From Alloalcanivorax balearicus MACL04 (GTDB lineage Bacteria; Pseudomonadota; Gammaproteobacteria; Pseudomonadales; Alcanivoracaceae): DNA of 64,000 bases. The notes below the pieces were generated by a model, which worked only from the letters and a program-made list of their open reading frames with translations, was not told the origin of the DNA and searched no databases. A program made the position numbers and the translations under genes. The stretch is from NCBI RefSeq assembly GCF_025532145.1, contig NZ_ARXS01000018.1, forward strand, positions 40,799 to 104,798, in the 5' to 3' direction. How positions within the stretch are numbered: the stretch's first letter is position 1; every line of letters starts with the position of its first letter. Positions 44,542 to 54,005 of this stretch are shown here, piece by piece.

Positions 44542-45993
44542 GTGAACAAACTGGAAGACCACTTCGGACGATGGAAAAACCGTGAGGAAATCGCCGAGGC
44601 GATGATTCCGATGATCGGTCGGCTGTACCGGGAAAAGAACGTGACCACCACGGTCTATAGCCGTTCCCTGGTCAACAAATCCGTTATCCAGATCCTCAAG
44701 ACCCACCGTTTTGTTAAGCAGATTGAAGACGGCCTGTCCGACAGCGGTCTGTCCGTGGTGGATTCGTTCCCCATTCTCCAGGAAGCGGTCAAGCTGGACC
44801 TGGGCCCCTGCCGTCTGGACATCGGCAAGCTGGCGGTTGAGTACAAAAACGACAATCGCGGCCTGTCGGTGGAAGACTTCGTCCGCGAAGCGCTTTCCGA
44901 AGCAGTGGAAAACAAGGCCAAACTGGCCGGTACCACCGATGTGGTGCTGTACGGCTTCGGCCGTATCGGCCGTATTCTCGCCCGCCTGCTGATCGAGAAA
45001 GCCGGTTCCGGCGATGGCCTGCGCCTGAAAGCGATCGTGGTGCGTGAGTCCGGCAAGGGCGACCTGCAGAAGCGCGCCAGCCTGCTGCGCCGTGACTCCG
45101 TGCACGGCCCGTTCGCCGGCACCATCGCCGTGGATGAGGAAGACAACGCGCTCATCGCCAACGGCAACTACATCAAGGTGATCTACTCCAACGATCCGGC
45201 GTCCGTCGACTACACCCAATACGGTATCGAAAACGCCGTGTTGATCGACAACACCGGTAAGTGGCGTGACGAGGAAGGCCTGTCCCAGCATCTGCAATGT
45301 CCGGGCATCGCCCGCGTGATGTTGACCGCGCCGGGTAAAGGCAACCTCAAGAACATCGTGCACGGCGTCAACAACGACATGATCGACGACAGCGACAAGA
45401 TCATCTCCGCCGCCAGCTGCACCACCAACGCCATCGTGCCGCCGCTGAAGGCCATCGAGGACAAATTCGGCATCGAATACGGCCACGTGGAAACGGTGCA
45501 CTCCTACACCAACGACCAGAACCTGCTGGATAATTTCCACAAAGGTCCCCGTCGTGGCCGCGCCGCGCCGCTGAACATGGTGCTGACCGAAACCGGTGCC
45601 GCCACCGCCGCGGCCAAGGCGCTGCCGTCCCTGAACGGCAAGCTGACCGGCAACTCCATCCGCGTTCCCACCCCGAACGTGTCCATGGCGATCCTGAACC
45701 TGACCCTGGAGAAGGAAACCAGCCTGGAGGAGATGAACGAATACCTGCGCTGGGTGAGCCTGCACTCTCCGTTGCAGCGCCAGGTGGATTTCGTCAGCAG
45801 CCCGGACGCGGTGTCCACCGACTTTGTCGGCTCCCGTCATGCCTCCGTCATCGACGCCGGGGCCACCATCGTCAACGGCCGCCACTGCGTGCTGTACGTG
45901 TGGTATGACAACGAGTTTGGCTACAGCTGCCAGGTGCTGCGGATTTTGCAGCAGATCTCCGGAGTGGAGTACCCGGTGTATCCGCCGGAGTAA
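44542..45993 (+). CDS. gap: Glyceraldehyde-3-phosphate dehydrogenase, long form
   Basis: A 483-residue GAPDH with an N-terminal extension of about 130 residues before the Rossmann motif (VVLYGFGRIGRI). The catalytic Cys293 is in SAASCTTNAIVPP. This long form is known from Pseudomonas and relatives, where it sits next to mfd and nqr. It reads from a GTG at 44542 after GAGAGGGG; an earlier ATG at 44503 lacks a good ribosome site. It is probably gluconeogenic in an oil- or acid-eating marine bacterium (inference). Confidence 0.92.
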   Translation: MNKLEDHFGRWKNREEIAEAMIPMIGRLYREKNVTTTVYSRSLVNKSVIQILKTHRFVKQIEDGLSDSGLSVVDSFPILQEAVKLDLGPCRLDIGKLAVEYKNDNRGLSVEDFVREALSEAVENKAKLAGTTDVVLYGFGRIGRILARLLIEKAGSGDGLRLKAIVVRESGKGDLQKRASLLRRDSVHGPFAGTIAVDEEDNALIANGNYIKVIYSNDPASVDYTQYGIENAVLIDNTGKWRDEEGLSQHLQCPGIARVMLTAPGKGNLKNIVHGVNNDMIDDSDKIISAASCTTNAIVPPLKAIEDKFGIEYGHVETVHSYTNDQNLLDNFHKGPRRGRAAPLNMVLTETGAATAAAKALPSLNGKLTGNSIRVPTPNVSMAILNLTLEKETSLEEMNEYLRWVSLHSPLQRQVDFVSSPDAVSTDFVGSRHASVIDAGATIVNGRHCVLYVWYDNEFGYSCQVLRILQQISGVEYPVYPPE

Positions 45994-46000
45994 GAGAAAA

Positions 46001-46026
46001 AAAGCCCGCCAAAGCGGGCTTTTTTT
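46001..46026 (+). terminator. Rho-independent terminator of gap
   Basis: AGCCCGC (46003-46009) pairs with GCGGGCT (46014-46020) and is followed by a T-tract; an A-run lies before it, so it may also work on the other strand. It lies directly after the gap stop. Confidence 0.92.
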
Positions 46027-46121
46027 CGTCCGACTCCCCGGATCGGGCCGTCAGCGGCCGGAAATCGGGGGCGGGGAAGCGATCGGGAAGCGATACGGGA
46101 CCATCGGAGGGGCTTGCCTCT

Positions 46122-46151
46122 CTGGCATACTTTTCATGTGGTCATTATAAT
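46122..46151 (+). promoter_or_regulatory. Probable promoter of the nqr operon
   Basis: A consensus -10 TATAAT at 46146-46151 lies 18 bp after a CTGGCA -35-like hexamer (46122-46127). It is 160 bp before nqrA, leaving a long leader. Confidence 0.5.
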
Positions 46152-46311
46152 GTCGCGCGCCGGCCGACGGGCCGGGCCCTTGAATCCTCATTCACGGGTG
46201 ATCCTGACGCTATTACCGGTTATTGCGCGAATTCCCCCATCCGCTGCCTGTGCAGTGCTTCCGAGGAAGGCGCAGCCCGACATCAGCAACACGCAACGTG
46301 GGCGAGACACT

Positions 46312-47658
46312 ATGATCAAAATCAAGAAGGGACTGGACCTGCCCATCGCCGGCGCGCCGCGCCAGGCGATCGAGGAAGGCCACCAAGTCCGTTCTGTCGC
46401 CGTGCTCGGCGGCGACTACGTGGGCATGAAACCCACTATGGAAGTCCGCGAAGGGGACCAAGTCAAGAAAGGTCAGTTGATCTTCACGGACAAAAAAACC
46501 GACGGCGTGAAATACACCGCGCCGGCCGGGGGCAAGGTGGTCGCCATCAATCGCGGTCACAAGCGCGTCCTGCAGTCCGTGGTCATCGAAGTGGCCGACC
46601 AGGAAGAAGAGGTGACCTTCACCGCTTATCAGCCGGATCAGCTGGCCTCCCTGGATCGCGAAGCCGTGGTGAGCCAACTGGTGGACTCCGGTGAGTGGAC
46701 GTTGTTGCGTACTCGCCCCTTTGGCAAGGTGCCGGCACCGCAAAGCGTGCCGAATTCCATTTTCGTCACCGCCATCGACACCAATCCGCTGTGTCAGGAT
46801 CCCTCCCTGGTGATCCAGGAGAACGAGCAGAGCTTCCGCCACGGCCTGACTGTGTTGTCCCGTCTCACCGAAGGGCCGGTGTGGGTGTGCAAGGCGGCCA
46901 AGTCCAAGCTGCCATCCTTCGCCCAGGGTCAGATCCGTGAAGAAAGCTTCGCCGGCAAGCACCCGGCCGGTAATCCCGGGACCCATATTCATTTTCTCGA
47001 TCCGGTCAGCCTGAACAAACAGGTCTGGACCGTGGGCTATCAGGAAGTGATCGCCATCGGCAAGCTGTTCATCGAAGGCCGTATCAGCAGCGAGCGGGTG
47101 GTGGCTCTGGCGGGCCCACAGGTGAAAACGCCACGCCTGCTGCGCACCCGTGTGGGCGCACAGAGCGATGATTTCTGCCGTGGCGAGCTGAAGGAGGGCG
47201 AAAACCGGGTGATTTCCGGTTCCGTGTTCAATGGCCACCACGCCCGTGGCCCGGTGGCGCACCTGGGCCGTCTGTGCAACCAGGTGACCGTGCTGCGTGA
47301 AGGGCATGAGCGCGACCTGCTGGGCTACGTCTCCCCGGGCGCCAACCGCTTCTCGGTGATGAACATCTACCTCTCCAGGCTGATGCCGGGCAAGCGTTTC
47401 AACTTCACCACCACCACCAACGGCAGTGAGCGCGCCATGGTGCCGATCGGCGCCTACGAGGAAGTGATGCCGCTGGATATTCTGCCGACCCAACTGCTGC
47501 GCGCGCTGGCGGTGGGTGATACCGACAGCGCCTCCGCCCTGGGCGCGCTGGAACTGGTGGAAGAGGATCTGGCCCTGTGTACCTTCGTATGCCCCGGCAA
47601 ATACGAGTATGGCCCGATCCTCCGCGACAACCTGACCACCATTGAAGTGGAGAGCTGA
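46312..47658 (+). CDS. nqrA: Na+-translocating NADH:quinone oxidoreductase subunit A
   Basis: A 448-residue peripheral subunit, first in the nqrABCDEF-apbE-nqrM operon. The start [14 protein letters not shown] is the family opening, and [17 protein letters not shown] and VSPGANRFS are conserved. The open frame runs on to 46114 upstream, but the ATG at 46312 gives the right length. Weak Shine-Dalgarno (GGGCGAGACACT). NqrA lies on the cytoplasmic side and binds near the quinone site. Confidence 0.95.
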   Translation: MIKIKKGLDLPIAGAPRQAIEEGHQVRSVAVLGGDYVGMKPTMEVREGDQVKKGQLIFTDKKTDGVKYTAPAGGKVVAINRGHKRVLQSVVIEVADQEEEVTFTAYQPDQLASLDREAVVSQLVDSGEWTLLRTRPFGKVPAPQSVPNSIFVTAIDTNPLCQDPSLVIQENEQSFRHGLTVLSRLTEGPVWVCKAAKSKLPSFAQGQIREESFAGKHPAGNPGTHIHFLDPVSLNKQVWTVGYQEVIAIGKLFIEGRISSERVVALAGPQVKTPRLLRTRVGAQSDDFCRGELKEGENRVISGSVFNGHHARGPVAHLGRLCNQVTVLREGHERDLLGYVSPGANRFSVMNIYLSRLMPGKRFNFTTTTNGSERAMVPIGAYEEVMPLDILPTQLLRALAVGDTDSASALGALELVEEDLALCTFVCPGKYEYGPILRDNLTTIEVES

Positions 47659-47659
47659 T

Positions 47660-48913
47660 ATGGGTCTGCGGAATTACCTTGATACCAAAATCGCCCCCCA
47701 CTTCCACGAGGGTGGCAAGCTGCAGAAGTACTACGTCTTCTATGAGATGTTCGACACCATGCTGTACAGCCCGGACTCGGTGACCCGGTCCGCGGCCCAC
47801 GTACGTGATGGTATCGATCTCAAGCGCATCATGATGACGGTCTGGTTCGCCACTTTTCCGGCGATCCTGTTCGGTCTGTACAACACCGGTTTTCAGGCCA
47901 ACCTGCAAATTACCGAGTTCGGTTTCGATCCGATCCCGGGCTGGCGCACCGAGCTGGTGGCGGCGCTCACCGGCTTCAGCCAGGAGAACTTCTGGGCCAA
48001 CATGGTCCATGGCCTAGCCTACTATGTGCCGATCCTGATCGCCGTCTACCTGACCGGTTTCTTCTGGGAAGCCCTGTTCGCCTGGAAACGCGGCCATGAA
48101 GTGAACGAAGGCTTCTTCGTCACCGGTATCCTGTTCACCCTGATCCTGCCGCCGGCGATTCCGCTCTGGCAGGTGGTACTGGGTGTATCCTTCGGCGTGG
48201 TCATCGGCAAGGAAGTGTTTGGCGGTACCGGCAAGAACTTCCTCAACCCGGCGCTGGTGGGCCGGGCGTTCCTGTACTTCGCCTATCCGGCGCAAATGTC
48301 CGGTGACGCCATCTGGACCGCGGTGGACAACTTCTCCGGCGCCACCCCGCTGTCGCTGGCGGCCAGCGGCAATCTGGACTTTTCCGCCGGTCTTGCCCAG
48401 AACGCCCTGATCGGCACCGATGCCGGCCAGAGCCTGAGCTGGATGAACACCTTCCTGGGCGGCATCCAGGGCAGCATCGGTGAGACTTCCCTGATTGCCA
48501 TCGGTCTGGGCGCGCTCTTCCTGCTGTTCACCAAGATCGCCTCATGGCGGATCATGCTGGGCGTGCTGCTGGGCATGGTGGCGATGAGCACCGTGTTCAA
48601 TATGATCGGCAGCGACACCAACCCGATGTTCGCCATGCCCTGGTACTGGCACCTGACGGTGGGCGGTCTTGCCTTCGGTCTGGTGTTCATGGCCACCGAC
48701 CCGGTATCGGCCGCCATGACCAATACCGGCAAACTGATCTTTGGCATTGTCATCGGTGTGATGACCGTGCTGATCCGGGTGGTCAACCCGGCCTTCCCGG
48801 AAGGCATCATGTTGGCGATCCTGTTCGGCAACCTGTGCGCGCCGTTGATTGATTATTTCGTTACTCAGGCGAACGTGCGTCGTCGCCTGCGTCGGACCGG
48901 GGGAGTAGCGTAA
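47660..48913 (+). CDS. nqrB: Na+-translocating NADH:quinone oxidoreductase subunit B
   Basis: A 417-residue membrane subunit with about ten transmembrane helices that carries Na+ and covalent FMN. The flavinylation motif SGAT lies in NFSGATPLSLA with Thr229 the attachment site. Starts 1 bp after the nqrA stop (GGAGAG ribosome site). ApbE, encoded downstream, attaches the FMN. Confidence 0.95.
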   Translation: MGLRNYLDTKIAPHFHEGGKLQKYYVFYEMFDTMLYSPDSVTRSAAHVRDGIDLKRIMMTVWFATFPAILFGLYNTGFQANLQITEFGFDPIPGWRTELVAALTGFSQENFWANMVHGLAYYVPILIAVYLTGFFWEALFAWKRGHEVNEGFFVTGILFTLILPPAIPLWQVVLGVSFGVVIGKEVFGGTGKNFLNPALVGRAFLYFAYPAQMSGDAIWTAVDNFSGATPLSLAASGNLDFSAGLAQNALIGTDAGQSLSWMNTFLGGIQGSIGETSLIAIGLGALFLLFTKIASWRIMLGVLLGMVAMSTVFNMIGSDTNPMFAMPWYWHLTVGGLAFGLVFMATDPVSAAMTNTGKLIFGIVIGVMTVLIRVVNPAFPEGIMLAILFGNLCAPLIDYFVTQANVRRRLRRTGGVA

Positions 48914-49731
48914 TGGCTGGAAATAGCGAAAGTGTCGGCAGAACGCTGCTGGTCGCCCTGTTGGTCTGTCTGGTGTGCGCGGTGGTGGTGTCCACCGCCG
49001 CCGTGTCACTGCGGCCGGTACAGCAGAAGAACCAGGTGCTCGACCGCCAGGTGAACATTCTCCAGGCCGCCGGGCTGTATCAGCCGGGCATGGACGTGCA
49101 GCAGGCGTTCGATACCATCGAGCGCAAATTCGTCGACCTGGAGACCGGCGAGTACGTGGACAAGCCGGAGTCCTATGATCCGCTGAAGGCGGCCAAGGAT
49201 CCGGCGGAAAGCGAGCGTCTGAGCGCTGATCAGGACATCGCCAGCATCAAACGCCAGGAGAACGTGTCCGAGGTGTATCTGGCGCGGGATGATGATGGCA
49301 ACCTGAGCCGCATCATTCTGCCGGTGCGCGGTTACGGCCTGTGGTCCACCCTGTACGGCTTCCTGGCTCTGGAAGCGGACGCCGAGACCGTCTCCGGCCT
49401 GGGCTTCTATCAGCATGGTGAAACCCCGGGCCTGGGCGGTGAAGTGGACAACCCCGCCTGGAAGGGGCTGTGGCCGGGCAAGAAACTGCATGACGACAGC
49501 GGTGACGTGGCCATTCAAGTGGTCAAAGGCACTGTCGATTCCGGCGCCGCCGGAGCCGAACACAAGGTGGACGGCCTCGCCGGTGCCACCCTGACCAGTA
49601 AAGGCGTCAACAATCTGGTGCGTTTCTGGGTAGGGGAAGACGGGTTCGGTCCGTATCTGGATCGCATGAAAGCGGCCAATGACGGCGCCGGTTCCGCCGC
49701 CGTCGAAGCCGACAACGGAGGAGAAGCGTAA
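48913..49731 (+). CDS. nqrC: Na+-translocating NADH:quinone oxidoreductase subunit C
   Basis: A 272-residue subunit with one N-terminal transmembrane helix and a periplasmic FMN domain. The flavinylation site is Thr226 in [12 protein letters not shown], an AGAT variant of the SGAT motif. Stop/start overlaps of one base (TAATG) couple it with nqrB and nqrD. The C-terminus is extended by a polar tail. Confidence 0.95.
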   Translation: MAGNSESVGRTLLVALLVCLVCAVVVSTAAVSLRPVQQKNQVLDRQVNILQAAGLYQPGMDVQQAFDTIERKFVDLETGEYVDKPESYDPLKAAKDPAESERLSADQDIASIKRQENVSEVYLARDDDGNLSRIILPVRGYGLWSTLYGFLALEADAETVSGLGFYQHGETPGLGGEVDNPAWKGLWPGKKLHDDSGDVAIQVVKGTVDSGAAGAEHKVDGLAGATLTSKGVNNLVRFWVGEDGFGPYLDRMKAANDGAGSAAVEADNGGEA

Positions 49732-50396
49732 TGGCGGAGAAAACGAAGGACATTCTGTTTGGTCCGATTTTCGACAATAACCCCATCGCGCTGCAGATCC
49801 TGGGTATCTGCTCCGCCCTGGCGGTAACCAGTAACCTGAACACCACGCTGACCATGTGTATCGCACTGACGGCGGTGACGGCGTTCTCCAACTTTTTCGT
49901 CAGTTGCATCCGTAATCAGATTCCGGGCAGCATCCGCATGATCGTGCAGATGACCATCATCGCCTCGCTGGTGATCGTGGTGGATCAGTTCCTGCGCGCC
50001 TACGCCTACAGCATCTCCAAGCAGCTGTCGGTGTTCGTGGGGCTGATCATCACCAACTGTATCGTCATGGGCCGGGTGGAAGCGTTCGCCATGAAGAATC
50101 CGCCGATCCCGTCCTTCCTCGACGGTGTCGGCAATGGCCTGGGTTACTCCGTGATCCTGTTGGGTCTTGGTTTCACCCGTGAGCTGCTGGGTTCCGGCAG
50201 CCTGTTCGGCTACCAGATTCTGGAGCGCACCGTGGACGGCGGCTGGTACAACACCAACGGTCTGATGCTGCTGCCGCCGAGCGCCTTCTTCCTGATCGGC
50301 CTGTTCATCTGGGCGATCCGCGCCTGGAAGCCGGAGCAGGTGGAAGAGGACGTCTTCAAGATGAAGCCGCACACCCGCACCAGCGACGCGTTCTGA
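49731..50396 (+). CDS. nqrD: Na+-translocating NADH:quinone oxidoreductase subunit D
   Basis: A 221-residue integral membrane subunit with about six helices, related to NqrE in an inverted topology. [25 protein letters not shown]-like [10 protein letters not shown] and [19 protein letters not shown] are typical. It shares the membrane Fe centre with NqrE. Overlaps nqrC by one base. Confidence 0.95.
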   Translation: MAEKTKDILFGPIFDNNPIALQILGICSALAVTSNLNTTLTMCIALTAVTAFSNFFVSCIRNQIPGSIRMIVQMTIIASLVIVVDQFLRAYAYSISKQLSVFVGLIITNCIVMGRVEAFAMKNPPIPSFLDGVGNGLGYSVILLGLGFTRELLGSGSLFGYQILERTVDGGWYNTNGLMLLPPSAFFLIGLFIWAIRAWKPEQVEEDVFKMKPHTRTSDAF

Positions 50397-50409
50397 ACGG
50401 AGAAGCCGC

Positions 50410-51030
50410 ATGTTTGAACATTATCTGAGTCTGTTCGTCCGCGCTGTCTTCGTCGAGAACATGGCGCTGGCCTTCTTCCTGGGGATGTGTACCTTCATCG
50501 CCATCTCCAAGAAGATCTCCACCGCGATCGGTCTGGGCATCGCCGTGATCGTGGTGCTGACCATCACCGTGCCGGTGAACAACCTGATTCTGCATTACCT
50601 GCTCAATGAAGGGGCGCTGTCCTGGACCGGCATTCCCGCGTTGGCCACTCTGGATCTGCGGTTCCTGGGGCTGCTCAGCTACATCGGCGTGATCGCGGCG
50701 ATCGTGCAGATCCTGGAAATGACCCTGGATAAATACGTACCGGCGCTTTACAACGCGTTGGGCGTGTTCCTGCCACTGATCACGGTGAACTGCGCCATCA
50801 TGGGGGCCTCCCTGTTCATGGTGGAGCGGGACTACGCCTTCGGTGAGTCGCTGGTGTACGGCCTTGGCGCCGGTGCCGGCTGGGCGTTGGCGATCACACT
50901 GCTGGCGGGAATCCGGGAAAAGCTGAAGTACAGCGATGTACCCGACGGTCTGAAGGGGCTGGGTATTACCTTCATCACCGTGGGGCTGATGTCCCTGGGT
51001 TTCATGTCGTTCTCCGGCGTGCAGCTCTAA
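50410..51030 (+). CDS. nqrE: Na+-translocating NADH:quinone oxidoreductase subunit E
   Basis: A 206-residue membrane subunit paired with Nqr[27 protein letters not shown] opens it; [18 protein letters not shown] is conserved. Start ATG follows GGAGAAGCC, 13 bp after nqrD. Confidence 0.95.
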   Translation: MFEHYLSLFVRAVFVENMALAFFLGMCTFIAISKKISTAIGLGIAVIVVLTITVPVNNLILHYLLNEGALSWTGIPALATLDLRFLGLLSYIGVIAAIVQILEMTLDKYVPALYNALGVFLPLITVNCAIMGASLFMVERDYAFGESLVYGLGAGAGWALAITLLAGIREKLKYSDVPDGLKGLGITFITVGLMSLGFMSFSGVQL

Positions 51031-51051
51031 GGGAAAGGGGAGAGCCAGATT

Positions 51052-52281
51052 ATGAGTTTTGAGATCATTCTTGGCGTCGCCATGTTCACCGCCATCGTAT
51101 TGGCGCTGGTGGCGGTGATCCTGGTGGCGCGTTCCCGGCTGGTGGCCAGCGGGGACGTTCACATCGATATCAACGGTGATGCGGAAAAGGGCATTGATGC
51201 GCCCGCCGGCGGCAAGCTGTTGGGTACTCTGGCCAACCAGGGCATTTTCCTGTCCTCCGCCTGTGGTGGCGGCGGCACCTGCGCCCAGTGCAAGTGCCAG
51301 GTTCTCGATGGCGGCGGTGACATCCTGCCCACCGAGGAAGGCCACTTCACCAAGGGCCAGATCCGCGACGGCTGGCGCCTGAGCTGTCAGGTGAACGTCA
51401 AGCAGGACATGAAGATCAAGGTGCCGGAAGAGTTCTTTGGCGTGAAGAAGTGGGAGTGCGAGGTCATCGCCAACGACAACGTCGCCACCTTCATCAAGGA
51501 ACTGACCCTGAAGCTGCCGGAAGGCGAGGAAGTGGCCTTCCGTGCCGGTGGCTATGTGCAGTTGGAAGCGCCGCCGTTCGAGGTGAACTTCTCCGATTTC
51601 GATATCGGTGAGGAGTATCGCGGCGACTGGGAGCACTTCAAGTTCTTCGATCTGAAGACCAAGAACACCGAAGAGGTGATCCGCGCCTACTCCATGGCCA
51701 ACTATCCGGAAGAGAAGGGCATTCTCAAGTTCAACATCCGGATCGCCACGCCGCCTCCGGGCTCCTCCGGCATCCAGCCGGGGCTGATGAGCTCCTATGT
51801 GTTCAGCCTGAAGCCGGGTGACAAGATCACCGTGTTCGGACCCTTCGGTGAGTTCTTCGCCAAGGACACCGACGCGGAGATGGTGTTCATCGGCGGTGGC
51901 GCGGGCATGGCGCCGATGCGCAGCCATATCTTCGACCAGCTCAAGCGGTTGAACTCCAAACGCAAGATGAGCTTCTGGTACGGTGCGCGCAGCTGGCGTG
52001 AGACGTTCTACAACGATGAGTACGATAAGCTCGCCGAGGAAAACGACAACTTCCAATGGCACCTGGCGCTGTCCGATCCGCAGCCGGAAGACAACTGGAC
52101 CGGCCTCACCGGCTTCATCCACAACGTGCTGTACGAACAGTACCTGAAGGATCACCCGGCGCCGGAGGACTGTGAGTACTACATGTGCGGTCCGCCGATG
52201 ATGAACGCCGCGGTCATCAAGATGTTGGAAGATCTGGGCGTGGAGCCCGAGAATATCCTTCTCGATGACTTTGGTGGGTAA
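51052..52281 (+). CDS. nqrF: Na+-translocating NADH:quinone oxidoreductase subunit F (NADH-oxidising)
   Basis: A 409-residue subunit where electrons enter. One N-terminal helix anchors it; the 2Fe-2S domain has Cys71, Cys77, Cys80 and Cys112. The FAD domain ([11 protein letters not shown]) and NADH domain ([14 protein letters not shown], then MCGPPMM) follow. The ATG follows AAGGGGAG. It ends just before the 39-bp repeat region, then apbE and nqrM. Confidence 0.96.
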   Translation: MSFEIILGVAMFTAIVLALVAVILVARSRLVASGDVHIDINGDAEKGIDAPAGGKLLGTLANQGIFLSSACGGGGTCAQCKCQVLDGGGDILPTEEGHFTKGQIRDGWRLSCQVNVKQDMKIKVPEEFFGVKKWECEVIANDNVATFIKELTLKLPEGEEVAFRAGGYVQLEAPPFEVNFSDFDIGEEYRGDWEHFKFFDLKTKNTEEVIRAYSMANYPEEKGILKFNIRIATPPPGSSGIQPGLMSSYVFSLKPGDKITVFGPFGEFFAKDTDAEMVFIGGGAGMAPMRSHIFDQLKRLNSKRKMSFWYGARSWRETFYNDEYDKLAEENDNFQWHLALSDPQPEDNWTGLTGFIHNVLYEQYLKDHPAPEDCEYYMCGPPMMNAAVIKMLEDLGVEPENILLDDFGG

Positions 52282-52288
52282 ATCGTGA

Positions 52289-52450
52289 CCGATATGCCAG
52301 TGGCATATCGCAGCACGATTTACGACCGGCCAGGGAAGGCCGGGCCGGGGGTTGGCGAAACTCCGGGTGTCGCGCCAGGGATGGCGACTCCGAGTCTGGT
52401 GGTATCCACCGCCGATATGCCAGTGGCATATCGCAGCACGATTTACGACC
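52289..52450 (+). repeat. 39-bp direct repeat with palindromic core between nqrF and apbE
   Basis: Identical 39-bp copies at 52289-52327 and 52412-52450. Each starts with a 21-bp near-perfect palindrome, arms CGATATGCCA and TGGCATATCG around a single G, then a 16-bp tail ending ACGATTTACGACC. The 84-bp spacer is GC-rich and includes its own small hairpins. It reads through as a short frame but has no ribosome site, so it is treated as non-coding. Confidence 0.9.
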
Positions 52451-52457
52451 AGACGAC

Positions 52458-52487
52458 AGCCCGGCCGGCCACGGCCGGGCTTTGTTT
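52458..52487 (+). terminator. Hairpin with U-rich tail after the 39-bp repeats
   Basis: AGCCCGGCCG (52458-52467) pairs with CGGCCGGGCT (52472-52481), followed by TTGTTT. It lies between nqrF and apbE, so it may lower, not abolish, apbE and nqrM expression. Confidence 0.65.
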
Positions 52488-52532
52488 ATCGATACAGCGT
52501 ATTGGCGTTTGGGCCCCGACCCCGGAGCAGCC

Positions 52533-53561
52533 ATGAAATCCCGTCTCTTACTGATTCCCTTCACGCTGTTGCTGCTGTTTGTGCTGAGCGCCTGCGACGA
52601 CGCTCAACAACGGCTTTCGGCGCTGTCCGGACCGACCATGGGCACCACCTGGTCGGTGAAATTCACCGGTTCCCCACGTGACGGTATTCCGGCACTCAAA
52701 ACCGAGCTGGAAGCGGCCCTGGAGCAAGTAAACCAGGAGATGAGCACCTATCGGCCGGATTCGGACCTGTCCAGGTTCAATCAGGCGGAGGCGGGGACCG
52801 TCCAGACCCTGCCGGAGGATTTCGCCAAAGTACTGGCGGCGGCACAGGTCTTGTCGCGGGACACCAACGGCGCCTATGACGTCACCGTGGGGCCTTTGGT
52901 GAACCTTTGGGGCTTTGGCCCGGACCCGGACCGCTTCGAACCGCCGGCGGACGAGGACGTCCAGGCGGCGCTGAAGCGTATCGGCTGGCAGCGGCTGACG
53001 CTGCAGGGCCGGGAAGCCACCCAGCCCGGCGGCCTGTATGTGGACCTGTCCTCCATCGCCAAGGGTTTTGGCGCGGACAAGCTGGCCGGAGTGCTCGAAG
53101 AGGCAGGCATCAGCAACTATCTGGTGGAAGTTGGCGGCGAACTGGTGGCGTCCGGCACCAAACCCTACGGCCAGCCCTGGCGCGTGGCCATCGAGCGCCC
53201 GGAAGTGGGCAAGCGGGAAGTGGAGAAAGTGCTGAAACTGCACGATATCGCCATTGCCACCAGCGGTGATTACCGCAATTTTTTTGAGGAGGACGGCAAG
53301 CTGTTCTCCCACACTATCGACCCCCGTACCGGTTACCCGGTCATTCATCATCTGGCATCGGTTACCGTGCTGCACGAGTCCTGTATGATGGCGGATGCCC
53401 TGGCTACCGCGCTGACCGTGCTGGGGCCGGAAGAGGGTGTCGCCTTCGCCCGTGAGCATGAACTGCCGGTGCTGTTCATTGTCAGAACCAATGAGGGGCC
53501 AAAAGAAATTCTGACCCCGGCTTTCCAGGCCGTTCTGGACAGCCAGAAACAGGAGAAGTGA
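52533..53561 (+). CDS. apbE: FAD:protein FMN transferase ApbE (NqrB/NqrC flavinylation)
   Basis: A 342-residue lipoprotein: signal peptide with lipobox LSAC (lipid Cys21). It attaches FMN to Thr of NqrB and NqrC on the periplasmic side. GPTMGTTWSVKF, DLSRFN, VDLSSIAKGFGADKLA, HTIDPRTGYPV and the Mg-linked SCMMADALATAL region are typical. The ATG at 52533 follows CGGAGCAGCC; the frame upstream is repeat. nqrM starts 1 bp after its stop. Confidence 0.94.
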   Translation: MKSRLLLIPFTLLLLFVLSACDDAQQRLSALSGPTMGTTWSVKFTGSPRDGIPALKTELEAALEQVNQEMSTYRPDSDLSRFNQAEAGTVQTLPEDFAKVLAAAQVLSRDTNGAYDVTVGPLVNLWGFGPDPDRFEPPADEDVQAALKRIGWQRLTLQGREATQPGGLYVDLSSIAKGFGADKLAGVLEEAGISNYLVEVGGELVASGTKPYGQPWRVAIERPEVGKREVEKVLKLHDIAIATSGDYRNFFEEDGKLFSHTIDPRTGYPVIHHLASVTVLHESCMMADALATALTVLGPEEGVAFAREHELPVLFIVRTNEGPKEILTPAFQAVLDSQKQEK

Positions 53562-53562
53562 T

Positions 53563-53799
53563 ATGTTTGCCACTCTGATTGCCGCCTTTGTCGTTATCGG
53601 CATCCTGTTCGCCGCCATGGCCGTTGGCGTGATCTTCTCCAACAAGCCGATCAAGGGTTCCTGTGGCGGCCTGGCAACGCTGGGCATGAAGGACGGCTGC
53701 GAAATCTGCGGCGGTGACCGCAGCGCCTGCGAGGAAAACACTCGCCAGGAAAACAGCAAACGCGCCGGAAGCCTGGGTAAGGACGTGCTGAAAACCTGA
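53563..53799 (+). CDS. nqrM: Na+-NQR maturation protein NqrM
   Basis: A 78-residue protein with one N-terminal transmembrane helix and four conserved Cys (34, 46, 49, 56) in the SCGG and CEICGG motifs. NqrM helps insert the Fe centre between NqrD and NqrE. It closes the nqr operon 1 bp after apbE, with ribosome site AGGAGAAG. A 7-mer repeat array begins 8 bp after its stop. Confidence 0.95.
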   Translation: MFATLIAAFVVIGILFAAMAVGVIFSNKPIKGSCGGLATLGMKDGCEICGGDRSACEENTRQENSKRAGSLGKDVLKT

Positions 53800-53806
53800 A
53801 AAAAAA

Positions 53807-54005
53807 GCAGTTAAGAGTTAATAGTGAATAGTTAACAGCGAAAGAAAAATCTCACCAATACGATTTCTGTGGGAGCTTGCCTGCAAGCGAATAGTGCTAA
53901 ACGCCCGAGCGAATCCCATTCGCTTGCAGGCAAGCTCCCACAGCGGCTAAAGCTCCTCTGTTTGTATTTTTCGCTGTTAACTATTCACTATTAACTGTTA
54001 CCTGC
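53807..54005. repeat. Composite palindrome: 7-mer arms around a REP pair (copy 3)
   Basis: The left arm is five 7-mers (GCAGTTA, AGAGTTA, ATAGTGA, ATAGTTA, ACAGCGA) at 53807-53841. The right arm (53971-54005) is its near-perfect reverse complement, over about 35 bp. Between them is a REP pair at 53867-53948 with GCTTGCCTGCAAGC and GCTTGCAGGCAAGC. It lies between convergent genes, and the right arm supplies the last codons and stop of the GNAT/C39 gene. Confidence 0.92.

Noticed and set aside
50356..52155. 599-codon minus-strand open frame opposite nqrE and nqrF
   Set aside because: Antisense shadow of two essential-looking nqr genes.
52282..52564. Short frames on both strands over the 39-bp repeats (with repeated peptide segments)
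   Set aside because: The repeated peptide is only the translation of the direct repeat; there is no ribosome site.
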